Both the position numbers and the translations under genes were made by a program. A stretch of 64,000 nucleotides of DNA from Opitutaceae bacterium (GTDB taxonomy: Bacteria > Verrucomicrobiota > Verrucomicrobiia > Opitutales > Opitutaceae): the NCBI GenBank assembly GCA_023269565.1, contig JAHFTD010000004.1, positions 1-64,000 of the forward strand, given 5' to 3'. Of the stretch, positions 18,058 through 27,654 are shown in pieces. A model generated the notes under the pieces. The model worked only from the letters and a program-made list of their open reading frames with translations, ran no database searches and was not told the DNA's origin. Numbering within the stretch: position 1 is the stretch's first letter; every line of letters begins with the position of its first letter.

Positions 18058-19322
18058 GGGAACAGGCCGCGCTTGGCCTTGGCCTCGGCGACGCGCGAGA
18101 TGCCGAGCACGAGCGCGGCGGTGCGGCGCGAACACTGGTATTTCGCCTTGGTCTCGTCGACCGAGGCCTTGGCCTTGGCGAGCATCTTGTGCAGCTTGTC
18201 GAAGACCTCCTCCTTGGTCCAGTAATACGCGGACTGGTTCTGCAGCCACTCGAAGTAGGAGACAATCACGCCGCCGGAGTTGCAGAGCACGTCGGGGATC
18301 AGCTCGATGTCGCCGCGCTGGGCGAGGATCCTGTCGGCCTCGTTGGTGGTGGGGCCGTTGGCGCCCTCGGCGAGGAGGCGGCACTTGAGCTTGCCAGCGT
18401 TCTGTTCGGTGATGACGCGCTCAAGAGCGGCGGGGATCAGAACGGTGCAGGGGAGTTCGAGCAGCTGGTCGTTGGTGAGCGACTCGCCGCCAGTGAAGCC
18501 CTGGAGCGACCGGTTCTTGGCGATATAGGCCAGGGCGTCCGGAATGTTAATGCCCTTCGGATTCGTGATGCCGCCCGTGAAATCGGAGATGCCGACGATC
18601 TTCGCCCCGGCGGCGGTGAGCGCGAGGGCGGTTTCGCTGCCGACGTTGCCAATGCCTTGGATGACGACGGTCGAGTCGGAGGTCTTGAGGCCCATGTCGG
18701 CGAGGTAGGCCTTGGTGAACCACGCGACGCCCTCGCCGGTGGCCTCCTTGCGGCCGAGCGAACCGCCGAGGGCGACGGGCTTGCCGGTGATGACGCCGGG
18801 GTCGAAGTGGCCGACGTGGTTGGAATAGGTGTCCATCATCCACGCCATGACCTGCTCGTTGGTGCCGACGTCGGGGGCGGGGATGTCGAGGTGGGGGCCG
18901 ATGAAGGTGGCGATCTCCTGCATGTAGCGCCGGGAGAGGCGCTCGAGTTCGCCGTTGGACATGTCGCGGGCGTTGACGACCACGCCGCCCTTGGCGCCGC
19001 CGAAGGGCAGGCCGACGAGCGAGCATTTCCAGCTCATCCACATGGCGAGCGCGGCAACTTCGCCGAGCGTGACATCGTGGTGGAAGCGGATGCCGCCCTT
19101 GGCCGGGCCGGTGGAGATGTTGTGCTGGACGCGGTAGCCCTCGAAGGTCTCGACCTTGCCGCTGTCCATCCGGACGGGGAGAGTGACGATGAGGGTGCGA
19201 CGGGGATACTTGGCGCGCTCGCGGACGCCGGCATCCATGCCGATGATATCAGCGGCGGCGTCAAACTGATGGCAGGCCTGCAGAAAAACGGGCGAGTCGT
19301 AGATGGAATGAGAGAGGGCCAT
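18054..19322 (-). CDS. gdhA: Glu/Leu/Phe/Val dehydrogenase (glutamate dehydrogenase)
   Basis: GPAKGGIRFHHDVTLGEVAALAMWMSWKCSLVGLPFGGAKGGV; IPAPDVGTNEQVMAWMMDTY; start ATG 19322. Confidence 0.95.
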   Translation of the reverse strand: MALSHSIYDSPVFLQACHQFDAAADIIGMDAGVRERAKYPRRTLIVTLPVRMDSGKVETFEGYRVQHNISTGPAKGGIRFHHDVTLGEVAALAMWMSWKCSLVGLPFGGAKGGVVVNARDMSNGELERLSRRYMQEIATFIGPHLDIPAPDVGTNEQVMAWMMDTYSNHVGHFDPGVITGKPVALGGSLGRKEATGEGVAWFTKAYLADMGLKTSDSTVVIQGIGNVGSETALALTAAGAKIVGISDFTGGITNPKGINIPDALAYIAKNRSLQGFTGGESLTNDQLLELPCTVLIPAALERVITEQNAGKLKCRLLAEGANGPTTNEADRILAQRGDIELIPDVLCNSGGVIVSYFEWLQNQSAYYWTKEEVFDKLHKMLAKAKASVDETKAKYQCSRRTAALVLGISRVAEAKAKRGLFP

Positions 19323-19446
19323 GGGGCGGAGGGGGTTGGATGAAAAGGGAAAGGCGGGCAGGTTGGCGAATTGAGCGGCGATTAGCAATTGGCTTCCGGC
19401 GGACGCCGGCATTCAATGAAGAAGGCTTATCGGAGGCATAGGCCCG

Positions 19447-20076
19447 ATGATTATGGCAAACGGATCCAAGACGCTCTTCTGGCTGGGGCGGAAAGTGTTG
19501 ATTGCCATCCTGCCCGCGGCGGTTGCCCTCGGGGCGGCGGCCGGTTGGCTCCATTGGCAAGATGAGCCACACGCGGAACAGTCAAGGCAAACGGCGATCC
19601 GTGAATTCATTGCTGAAAGCAACCGGCTGACGGCGGAGCTGGCCAACCTCAGGGGGCAAATCGACGACTGGCGAATCCAGCGGCGAGCGCTGCTTGAGCG
19701 AACACGGCAGGCCGCCACTGTGGCCGAGCAGTTGGAGGAAGCGACGAGTGGAATCAATCGGCTGACCTCAGACTCGGCGCAATTGCGCGAAGACCGGGAA
19801 CGCCTGCGGCGGATGCGGGAGAGGGCAACACTTGCAAGCCGGCGGGCGGATGAACTCGAGCAAACGCTGACGCGCCTGCAATGGCGGAAGGACGGCGTGG
19901 AGATCGCGGTCGCGCGGGTCGCGCGGCAACTGCAGGCGGCGCAGTCCCCGGGATCCCGCGCGGCCTACTATCTACTCGCCGCGTGGCAGCGTTATGGGAT
20001 CCACTTCCTGGTTATCATCCTTTTGATTCTGGCGCTGGAGTATCTGCTGTCCAGTCGCCGCAAAGCCGCCGGTTGA
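19447..20076 (+). CDS. hypothetical coiled-coil membrane protein
   Basis: N- and C-terminal TM segments around a long Glu/Arg/Leu coiled coil. Confidence 0.55.
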   Translation: MIMANGSKTLFWLGRKVLIAILPAAVALGAAAGWLHWQDEPHAEQSRQTAIREFIAESNRLTAELANLRGQIDDWRIQRRALLERTRQAATVAEQLEEATSGINRLTSDSAQLREDRERLRRMRERATLASRRADELEQTLTRLQWRKDGVEIAVARVARQLQAAQSPGSRAAYYLLAAWQRYGIHFLVIILLILALEYLLSSRRKAAG

Positions 20077-20140
20077 TGGAGCAAAGCCGGGAAGGATGAA
20101 CGGGAGTTGCCCCGCGGCGCCCCTTGGCTACGGATAAGCC

Positions 20141-22171
20141 ATGTTGTTCAAGCTGCACTCCGATTACCAGCCGACGGGAGACCAGCCGCGCGCGATCGCG
20201 CAGTTGGTGCAATCGCTCCGGGCCGGCCACCGCCACCAGACACTGCTCGGCGTGACCGGCTCGGGCAAGACGTTCACCATGGCCAACGTCATCGCCCAGC
20301 TCGACCGGCCGGTGCTCATCATCTCGCACAACAAGACCCTCGCCGCGCAGCTCTACTCGGAGTTCAAGAATTTCTTCCCCGGGAACGCCGTGGAATATTT
20401 CGTCAGCTACTACGACTACTACCAGCCGGAGGCCTATGTGCCGTCGAGCGACACCTTCATCGAGAAGGATTCGTCGATCAACGAGGAGATCGAGCGGCTG
20501 CGCATCTCGACCACCAGCTCGCTGGTCAGCCGGCGCGATGTCATCGTGGTGGCGAGCGTCTCGTGCATCTACGGGCTGGGTTCGCCCGAGGATTTTGCGG
20601 CGATGCGCATCCAGCTCCGGCGCGGCGGCGGGATGGGGCGCAACAAATTCCTCGAGCGCCTCGTCGACAATCTCTACGAGCGGAACGATTACGAGCTGAA
20701 GCGCGGCGCCTTCCGCGTGCGGGGCGATACCGTCGACGTGATGCCGGCCTACCTCGAGCACGGACTGCGCGTGGAGTTTTTCGGCGATGACATCGAAGCC
20801 CTGACGGAATTCGAACCGGTCAGCGGCGCCGTGTTGCGCAAGATCGACCAGTTTGACCTCTACCCCGCGAACCAATACGTGACAACCAAGGGCCGGCTCG
20901 ACGCGGCGGTCACGGGCATCAAGGCCGAGCTGGAGGAGCGGGTGGCCTTGTTCGAGCGGGAGCAAAAATACCTCGAGGCGCAGCGCATCCGGATGCGCAC
21001 CAGCTACGATCTGGAAATGCTGCAGGAAATGGGATTCTGCAGCGGGATCGAGAACTACTCCCGGCACCTCACCGGCCGGAAGACGGGCGACCGCCCGTTC
21101 TGCCTCATCGATTTTTTCCCGCAGGACTTACTGCTCTTTATCGACGAGAGTCACGCCACGGTGCCGCAGATCGGAGGGATGTATAACGGTGACATCGCGC
21201 GCAAGAAAACCCTGGTTGATTTTGGCTTCCGTCTGCCCTCGGCGCTCGACAACCGCCCGCAGAATTTCTCCGAGTTCGAAAAGATCACCGGCCAGACCGT
21301 CTATGTGTCGGCAACTCCCACGAAATTCGAACTGGAGCGCTCCGCGGTCATCGCGGAGCAGGTGATCCGGCCGACCGGGCTGCTGGATCCGGAAATCTTT
21401 CTGCACCCGCTCAAAGGTCAGGTCGAGCATCTGATGGGTGAAATCCGGACGACCGTGGTGCAGGGCGACCGAGTGCTGGTCACGACCCTCACCAAGCGGC
21501 TGTCGGAGGATCTCACGACCTACTTGCGCGAGGCGAAGATCCGCGTCGAATACCTGCATTCCGACATTGATGCGCTCGAGCGCGTGGAAATTCTCCGCAA
21601 CCTCCGGCAGGGCAATTTCGATGTGCTGGTCGGCATCAATCTGCTGCGCGAGGGACTCGATCTGCCCGAGGTCTCGCTGGTCGCGATCCTGGACGCCGAC
21701 AAGGAGGGGTTTCTCCGCAGCGAGACCAGCCTGATGCAAACGGCCGGCCGGGCCGCGCGCCATGAGAAGGGTCGCGTGATCTTTTATGCCGATGTCGTCA
21801 CGGAGTCCATCCGCCGGACGATGGCGGAGGTGAAACGGCGCCGCGAAAATCAGCTCGCCTACAACCGGGAGCACGGCATCACGCCGCGCGGGGTGAAGCG
21901 GGCGGCCCAGGCCAGCCTGCACGTCTACGACGGCAGCGGGCGGGACCGCGCTGCGGTCGTGGCCGAGGCGAATCCGGACGACGTCGCCGCGGTGATCGCC
22001 GAACTGGAGGACGAGATGCAAGAAGCGGCGAACAAGCTCGAATTCGAGCGGGCGGCATTGTTACGCGACCAAATCAATGTGCTGAAATCAGGCGACACCC
22101 AGCGGGCGGGTGGCAAATCGGTCAGCTATGTTTCCCGCAAAGGTCGCGGTCCGGCCGCACCCCGCCGCTGA
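20141..22171 (+). CDS. uvrB: excinuclease ABC subunit B
   Basis: FKLHSDYQPTGDQPRAIAQLV; GVTGSGKTFTMANVI; FVSYYDYYQPEAYVP; C-terminal UVR motif. Confidence 0.98.
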   Translation: MLFKLHSDYQPTGDQPRAIAQLVQSLRAGHRHQTLLGVTGSGKTFTMANVIAQLDRPVLIISHNKTLAAQLYSEFKNFFPGNAVEYFVSYYDYYQPEAYVPSSDTFIEKDSSINEEIERLRISTTSSLVSRRDVIVVASVSCIYGLGSPEDFAAMRIQLRRGGGMGRNKFLERLVDNLYERNDYELKRGAFRVRGDTVDVMPAYLEHGLRVEFFGDDIEALTEFEPVSGAVLRKIDQFDLYPANQYVTTKGRLDAAVTGIKAELEERVALFEREQKYLEAQRIRMRTSYDLEMLQEMGFCSGIENYSRHLTGRKTGDRPFCLIDFFPQDLLLFIDESHATVPQIGGMYNGDIARKKTLVDFGFRLPSALDNRPQNFSEFEKITGQTVYVSATPTKFELERSAVIAEQVIRPTGLLDPEIFLHPLKGQVEHLMGEIRTTVVQGDRVLVTTLTKRLSEDLTTYLREAKIRVEYLHSDIDALERVEILRNLRQGNFDVLVGINLLREGLDLPEVSLVAILDADKEGFLRSETSLMQTAGRAARHEKGRVIFYADVVTESIRRTMAEVKRRRENQLAYNREHGITPRGVKRAAQASLHVYDGSGRDRAAVVAEANPDDVAAVIAELEDEMQEAANKLEFERAALLRDQINVLKSGDTQRAGGKSVSYVSRKGRGPAAPRR

Positions 22172-22837
22172 CTATTCCTCGCCCTCGGTCGAACGGCACT
22201 CGTTCATTACGCGGAGCCAGATTTCGCGGAGGTCAAAGAGGCGGGGCAGGGCGAATTCCCGGAAGCGAGTCAGGGTGGTAGCGTCGGCTGCGGAGGGCTG
22301 GCTGAGCTGAGCCAGAGTGATATTGAGTTGCTGAAGGGCGCGTTTGAAAAAGCAAAGCGCGAGGGTGTAGTCGCCTAGATCAAGCGCCTGGATCGCCTGC
22401 AGCGCCTGATTGTGCCCGCGGTAGAGCGATGCCTGGACCGCCAGGGCGAGCGGGGCGGGAACGGCCCCGGAGGCCCCCACGGTGCGCTCCCAGGCAGCGA
22501 GCAAGCTGAGGGTGAGAGCCTGCGTTGAGATATAGACGGGATTGCGGTGCAGCGTGTAGGGTTCCCAGTTGCCCTCAAAGGCGTCAGCTTCCGTCGCCTC
22601 CTCCTCGGGGGTGGAAATTTCGCCCGCTTCGGTTTCGCTCAACTCCCAGCCCATGCGCCGGGCGGTCTCGTCGATGCGATCGGTGGTGCCGGTCAATTGC
22701 TCGTAGTGAACCAGATATTGCCGGACAGTCTCGTCCTGCTCGGCGAGGTAGCGCGTCCAGTCGACTTCGGTCCAGGAAAGCTCGCTCCGCTCGTCCCAGT
22801 CGTTGTCAAACAGCCCGTCGGAATCTTGGTTGTTCAT
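22172..22837 (-). CDS. hypothetical protein
   Basis: 222-codon ORF from ATG 22837 (MNNQDSDGLFDNDWDERSELSW...). Confidence 0.6.
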   Translation of the reverse strand: MNNQDSDGLFDNDWDERSELSWTEVDWTRYLAEQDETVRQYLVHYEQLTGTTDRIDETARRMGWELSETEAGEISTPEEEATEADAFEGNWEPYTLHRNPVYISTQALTLSLLAAWERTVGASGAVPAPLALAVQASLYRGHNQALQAIQALDLGDYTLALCFFKRALQQLNITLAQLSQPSAADATTLTRFREFALPRLFDLREIWLRVMNECRSTEGEE

Positions 22838-22968
22838 TTCAGAGGTGGAAGCGGCAAGCGCGTCAGGGGCAGTGTGCGCAGCACTGGGGCGCTGGCAAAT
22901 AAAATTCTGGATTGCACGCGCTGCCGGTTGGTGTTGAGTGCCGCTCACGGGCCGTTTCTCATCCGAAC

Positions 22969-23244
22969 ATGACAGAGGTGCATCACGAGACGGTGTTGTT
23001 CAGCGGCCGCGTGCAGGGCGTCGGCTTCCGCTACCAGGCACTGCAACTGGCGCGGGAATACGAGGTATCCGGCTATGTGCAGAATCTGCCCGACGGCCGC
23101 GTGCGGATCGAGGTGGAGGCCACGGCGGCGGAAACGGCGGCCTTCATTGCCGCGATCACCGAGCGCATGAGGGGATTCATCCGCCAGACGGAGCGCACCT
23201 CTGAACGACGCGTTGCGCAATTTCGCGGGTTTGGCATCCGATGA
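22969..23244 (+). CDS. acylphosphatase
   Basis: HETVLFSGRVQGVGFRYQALQLAREYEVSGYVQNLPDGRVRIEVEA. Confidence 0.93.
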   Translation: MTEVHHETVLFSGRVQGVGFRYQALQLAREYEVSGYVQNLPDGRVRIEVEATAAETAAFIAAITERMRGFIRQTERTSERRVAQFRGFGIR

Positions 23245-23984
23245 GTGGCGTGACGGAAAATATAGCCATCCGGGCGGAGAGCATGGTCAAGGATTACGCC
23301 CGCGACTGGCTCGGACGGCGCTGGCGCGCACTGGATGGTTTGAGCTTCACCGTCACCTGCGGCCAGATCTGCGGGCTGGTCGGACCCAACGGCTCAGGCA
23401 AGAGCACGACGCTGAAGATCCTGGCGGGTCTCGCATCGCTCTCAGGCGGGCGATGCACCATGCTCCCCGACAGGAGCAAAGGAGAAATCTCCCCCGGCCG
23501 GATTGCATATTTGCCGGAGACCCCCTCCTTCCCAACGCATCTGACCGGGACCGAAGTGCTCACCCACTTTGCCCGGTTGTCGGGGCTGGAGCGAAGTGAA
23601 GCGGCAATGGCCGTGAGCGCCGCATTGGGGCGCGTCGATCTGGGAGCAGGTTCCATGCGGCGCACGGATGAATACTCCAAGGGCATGCGGCAGCGGTTGG
23701 GGCTGGCGCAGGCGCTGCTGCGTCGCGCGGATCTGGTGCTGCTCGACGAGCCGGCCGCCGGACTGGACCCGCTGGGCGTGGAAATACTGGGTAACATTAT
23801 CCGTGAGTTGAAATCCTCGGGGGTCACGGTCGTGCTGTCCTCGCATTTTCTGCCGCAGATCGAAGAGTGGTGTGATAGTCTGGTGATGCTGGTGCAGGGC
23901 AGGGCGCTGTTCCGTGGCACACAGTCCGAGGTGCGGACAGCGGGCGGACTGCATCGGATTTACGTGGCGCGGATGAAATCATGA
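23241..23984 (+). CDS. ABC transporter ATP-binding protein
   Basis: GLVGPNGSGKSTTLKILAGL; YSKGMRQRLGLAQAL; LVLLDEPAAGLDPLG. Confidence 0.95.
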   Translation: MSGVTENIAIRAESMVKDYARDWLGRRWRALDGLSFTVTCGQICGLVGPNGSGKSTTLKILAGLASLSGGRCTMLPDRSKGEISPGRIAYLPETPSFPTHLTGTEVLTHFARLSGLERSEAAMAVSAALGRVDLGAGSMRRTDEYSKGMRQRLGLAQALLRRADLVLLDEPAAGLDPLGVEILGNIIRELKSSGVTVVLSSHFLPQIEEWCDSLVMLVQGRALFRGTQSEVRTAGGLHRIYVARMKS

Positions 23985-24775
23985 CCGAAGGGAAGAAAAT
24001 CCTCCAATCCGTGCGGCGTATCCAGCGGCTTAGCCTTGCGGCGGTTCGCGAGTCCATCCGGCAACGGGTGGCCTGGCTGCTGCTGGCTGTCGCACTGCTA
24101 CTCACGTTCGCGGGGATGAGGCTGCGGGAATTCAATTTCGGGATTCACGAGGCGCGGTTCCTAAGCGATTTTGCCACGGGGACACGAACACTCCTTGGCG
24201 GTCTTCTCGCGTTGCTTCTGCCGGTGTTGCTGTTTTTCCCGGCATTGGAGCGGCAGACGCTGCAGCTCGATCTCATGCATGGAGCCAGCCGCGGCGAATG
24301 GCTGTTCAGCCGTCTGTTCGCGGTCTGGGTGCAACTGGCCTGCTTCGTGGCCGTAACAACCGGGGTCCAGGCCATACTGCTTTACTGGCGCGGGCTGCCC
24401 TTCGACCTGGCCGGGCTCACGCTTGATACGGTCATGGCTTTCGTTCGATTAGCCGTGATCGCCGCGGCATCACTGCTGCTCTGCACGCTCTGCGCGAGCT
24501 CGTTGCTGGTGTTGGGACTGGGAGCGCTGTTCGTGATGGCGGGCCAGCTCGCCCCGGTGCTGGGTCATGGATGCAATTATGAAAGCGGTATCGTTTGCTC
24601 AATTGGTGCCCTGCTCAGTGGACTGGTGCCCAATTTGCAAATTCTCGACTCCCCGACAGCTGGGACTGACCTCGCAGGATTGCCGGCAATCACCTGGGTC
24701 ATTCTTTACGGCAGCGGCTACTGCCTGCTTTACGCGAGTCTGGCTGGCTTGGCATTTTTCCGCCGTGAGCTCTAG
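23981..24775 (+). CDS. ABC transporter permease
   Basis: multi-TM protein overlapping the ATPase gene. Confidence 0.75.
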   Translation: MTEGKKILQSVRRIQRLSLAAVRESIRQRVAWLLLAVALLLTFAGMRLREFNFGIHEARFLSDFATGTRTLLGGLLALLLPVLLFFPALERQTLQLDLMHGASRGEWLFSRLFAVWVQLACFVAVTTGVQAILLYWRGLPFDLAGLTLDTVMAFVRLAVIAAASLLLCTLCASSLLVLGLGALFVMAGQLAPVLGHGCNYESGIVCSIGALLSGLVPNLQILDSPTAGTDLAGLPAITWVILYGSGYCLLYASLAGLAFFRREL

Positions 24776-25493
24776 GCGGAATATTTTGGTTCCATATCTG
24801 GCGCTGTTGCTGGTGGGCGCGAGCCTGCTGCCGATGCTCGGATCCCAACTCAGGCCAGTGCTCAGCCGCGATCTTCCCGGAATCCAGCTGATGGGCGGCG
24901 GCAGCTGGTTCGTCGCCGCGGGCGGCTATCGCACCATCCTCGCCGACTGGTTCTGGTTGGAAGCCAACAAGGCCTGGGAACGGCAGGAAGCGGACCGGAC
25001 CACCAATCTGATCCATCTCGCCGCCACCGCTGACCCGCAGTGTTTGTATTTCTGGCTGAATGGCGCGCGCATTCTCTGCTACGACATTCCCGTCTGGCAG
25101 ACAGCCGGCCACAACCCGCCGGCTGGCGTCGTGGTCCGCTGGCGGAAGGAAGCCGCCGGCCGGGCGCTCGCTTTCCTGGACGAGGCTGAGCATTGGCATT
25201 CAAGGGCACCCGAACTGGCGGTGGAGAAAGGAAATATTGCCTGGCGTGCCCTGGGTGACCTCGAGGCGGCGGCGCAGCACTACCGGCGCGCCGCCCAGCT
25301 GCCGGGTGCACCGTTTTACGCCGGCCGGATCCACGCGGAACTGTTGGTGGCGCTCGGCCGAATGCGCGAGGCGCGTGACTGGTTGCGCGAATTACTGCCG
25401 CGGCTGCCAGCGGGAAATCCCGATGCCCGCGTCCCCGTTGTGCGGGAGCGACTGCTTTACTTGGAGCGCCAAGTCGAAAGGCCGGAGAAATAG
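24765..25493 (+). CDS. TPR-like hypothetical protein
   Basis: GTG start VSSRRNILVPYLALLLVGAS; TPR-like helical repeats. Confidence 0.6.
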   Translation: MSSRRNILVPYLALLLVGASLLPMLGSQLRPVLSRDLPGIQLMGGGSWFVAAGGYRTILADWFWLEANKAWERQEADRTTNLIHLAATADPQCLYFWLNGARILCYDIPVWQTAGHNPPAGVVVRWRKEAAGRALAFLDEAEHWHSRAPELAVEKGNIAWRALGDLEAAAQHYRRAAQLPGAPFYAGRIHAELLVALGRMREARDWLRELLPRLPAGNPDARVPVVRERLLYLERQVERPEK

Positions 25494-25504
25494 CCGGCGA
25501 TGCT

Positions 25505-26215
25505 TTGACATCACGCGGCATTCTGATTGGAAAAGCCCTCACCCCAAACTACCTGTCGATGTCACCTCATTTACATATTGCGTGGCCTTATCTGCTCCTT
25601 GCCTCGTTGCTGTTATGTTTGCCGCGCCAATGGCTGAGGGTGGGCCGGGTATTCGCTCCCGCGAGGCGCGCGCCCAAAAACGCCTTGGAGAAATTTTCCT
25701 CCGGTCCCGCGCAGGATCCGAGTGACAGATCCCTGAGCCTGGGGAAGGAATTGCGCAGCAAGCGCAATTACATCGATATTCTGCGCGCCGCCGCCGGGGG
25801 CTACTGCCTGCGGTATTTTACCTTTGTTGCGACAGACGACAGGGCGAAGATGCAGATGCTGTTCATCCAGGGCGTCCTCCTGCTGGTGGCGATACTTATT
25901 CAGAGCATTCGCTTTGAGGGCAGGTTCGGTTTCTTCGCTCCGTGCTTTTATTACATCGGACTGAGCACCGGATATATGAGCTACATCGTCGGCCCTTTTG
26001 CCATGCTGCTGCTTTTTGCGATCAACCCCATTATTCCGAATCCCCGCATGTTTGTCGCCACCTATGGTTTGCTCCTCCTGCCTTTGGGCTGGCTTCTTGC
26101 CGAGAAAATGGAGCAGGTAAATCTCATGACCAGCCTCGTGCTGCTGCCCCCGGTGCTGAGCCTGATGACCCGGCGGCCAATGGTGATTTACGCCAAAAAA
26201 ATCAAACACAACTGA
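25505..26215 (+). CDS. hypothetical membrane protein
   Basis: several hydrophobic segments; translationally coupled to menA (stop/start overlap at 26215). Confidence 0.55.
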   Translation: MTSRGILIGKALTPNYLSMSPHLHIAWPYLLLASLLLCLPRQWLRVGRVFAPARRAPKNALEKFSSGPAQDPSDRSLSLGKELRSKRNYIDILRAAAGGYCLRYFTFVATDDRAKMQMLFIQGVLLLVAILIQSIRFEGRFGFFAPCFYYIGLSTGYMSYIVGPFAMLLLFAINPIIPNPRMFVATYGLLLLPLGWLLAEKMEQVNLMTSLVLLPPVLSLMTRRPMVIYAKKIKHN

Positions 26216-27114
26216 TGTTTCCTCTTCGGCACGGTGTTGCATGGCCCGTCTGGGTCGAGGCCGCCCGGCCCAGCACCTTGCCGGCCGCAGTCATCCCGGT
26301 GCTGCTGGCGACGGTGCTCGCCGCGGTGCATCACTCGGCGGATTTCCCCAAGGCGGCGGTCTGTCTGGGCTTTGCCCTGCTCGTGCAGATCGGCACCAAT
26401 TTTGCCAACGACTACTTCGATTTCATTAAGGGCGCCGATACGTCTCGGCGCGTCGGCCCGCGGCGCGCCGTGGCGGCGGGACTCGTCACCCCGGACCAGA
26501 TGCGACGTGCGATATGGTTGGCTTTTGGCGCGGCATTTCTGCTCGGATTGCTCCTAGTTCGCGATGGTGGCTGGTGGCTGCTGCCGGTCGGCCTGCTGAG
26601 CATCGCGAGTGGCCTGGCCTACACCGGCGGGCCGTGGCCGCTCGGTTACAACGGGCTCGGCGATATTTTTGTCTTCGCCTTCTTCGGCCTCGTGGCCGTG
26701 GGTGCGACTTTTTACGTGCAAGCCGGTTATCTGGCGCCTGCGGCGCTCCCGGTGGGCGCGGCGGTCGGATTGCTCGCGGCGAATATTCTGGTCGTGAACA
26801 ACTACCGCGACGCCGAGACCGACGCCACCGCGGGCAAACGCACACTGGTCGTCCGTTACGGGAAAAAATTCGCCGTCTGGCAGTATGCGTTGTCCGCCCT
26901 CGTCGCGCTGCTGGCCGCGCCCGCGCTGCTTTTGTCCGGCTACCGCGGGCCCGTGCTGCTGCCGCTGCTGCTGACCCCGTGGGCGGTGAATCTTACCCGC
27001 CGACTTGCCGTGTCGAGCGAACCCAAGGAACAAATCGCCCTGCTTGCAGCGACGGCCCGATTTCTCGCCGCTTATGGAGGACTACTCGGAGTTGGACTAC
27101 TCTTGGGGAAATAA
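26215..27114 (+). CDS. menA: 1,4-dihydroxy-2-naphthoate polyprenyltransferase
   Basis: UbiA family: NFANDYFDFIKGADTSRRVGPRRAVAAGLV; NILVVNNYRDAETDATAGKRTLVVRYG. Confidence 0.92.
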   Translation: MFPLRHGVAWPVWVEAARPSTLPAAVIPVLLATVLAAVHHSADFPKAAVCLGFALLVQIGTNFANDYFDFIKGADTSRRVGPRRAVAAGLVTPDQMRRAIWLAFGAAFLLGLLLVRDGGWWLLPVGLLSIASGLAYTGGPWPLGYNGLGDIFVFAFFGLVAVGATFYVQAGYLAPAALPVGAAVGLLAANILVVNNYRDAETDATAGKRTLVVRYGKKFAVWQYALSALVALLAAPALLLSGYRGPVLLPLLLTPWAVNLTRRLAVSSEPKEQIALLAATARFLAAYGGLLGVGLLLGK

Positions 27115-27192
27115 ATAATTGGTGACTGCCGTGCGGAGCCCAGTTTGGGGCCGGGTAGCCATGCAGAACGAAACGCGTCCACCAGCAGGGTC

Positions 27193-27645
27193 TTACTCGC
27201 GGGTTTTCGAATCCAAAATAAGAGTGACCGGGCCGTCGTTGACGAGGGCGACGTCCATGTAGGCGCCGAACTCGCCGGTCTGCACCGCGCGGCCGAGCGC
27301 GGTGGAGAGCTGGGCGATAAACTGTCCGTAGAGCGGCCGGGCGTGTTCAGGACGTGCGGCTTGGTTGAACGACGGGCGCGTGCCTTTCTGGGTGCTGGCG
27401 TGCAGGGTGAACTGGCTGATGAGCAGAATGCCGCCGGCGATGTCAGCGACTGAGAGGTTCATGTGGCCGCTGGCATCGGCAAAGACGCGAAGTCGCACGA
27501 TTTTCCGGGCGAGCCATTCGCCGTCGACGGTAGTGTCGGTTTCCTCTACGCTGGCGAGCACGAGCAGTCCACGCTCAATGCGTCCGACAACGCGCCCGTC
27601 GACGGTGACGCTGGCGGAGGAGACGCGCTGGAGCACGACGCGCAT
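27193..27645 (-). CDS. dtd: D-aminoacyl-tRNA deacylase
   Basis: [56 protein letters not shown]. Confidence 0.95.
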   Translation of the reverse strand: MRVVLQRVSSASVTVDGRVVGRIERGLLVLASVEETDTTVDGEWLARKIVRLRVFADASGHMNLSVADIAGGILLISQFTLHASTQKGTRPSFNQAARPEHARPLYGQFIAQLSTALGRAVQTGEFGAYMDVALVNDGPVTLILDSKTRE

Positions 27646-27654
27646 GGCGCGCGA

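Noticed and set aside
27200-27230. GGTTTTCGAATCC resembling a tRNA T-loop
   Set aside because: Lies inside dtd coding sequence and lacks any cloverleaf.
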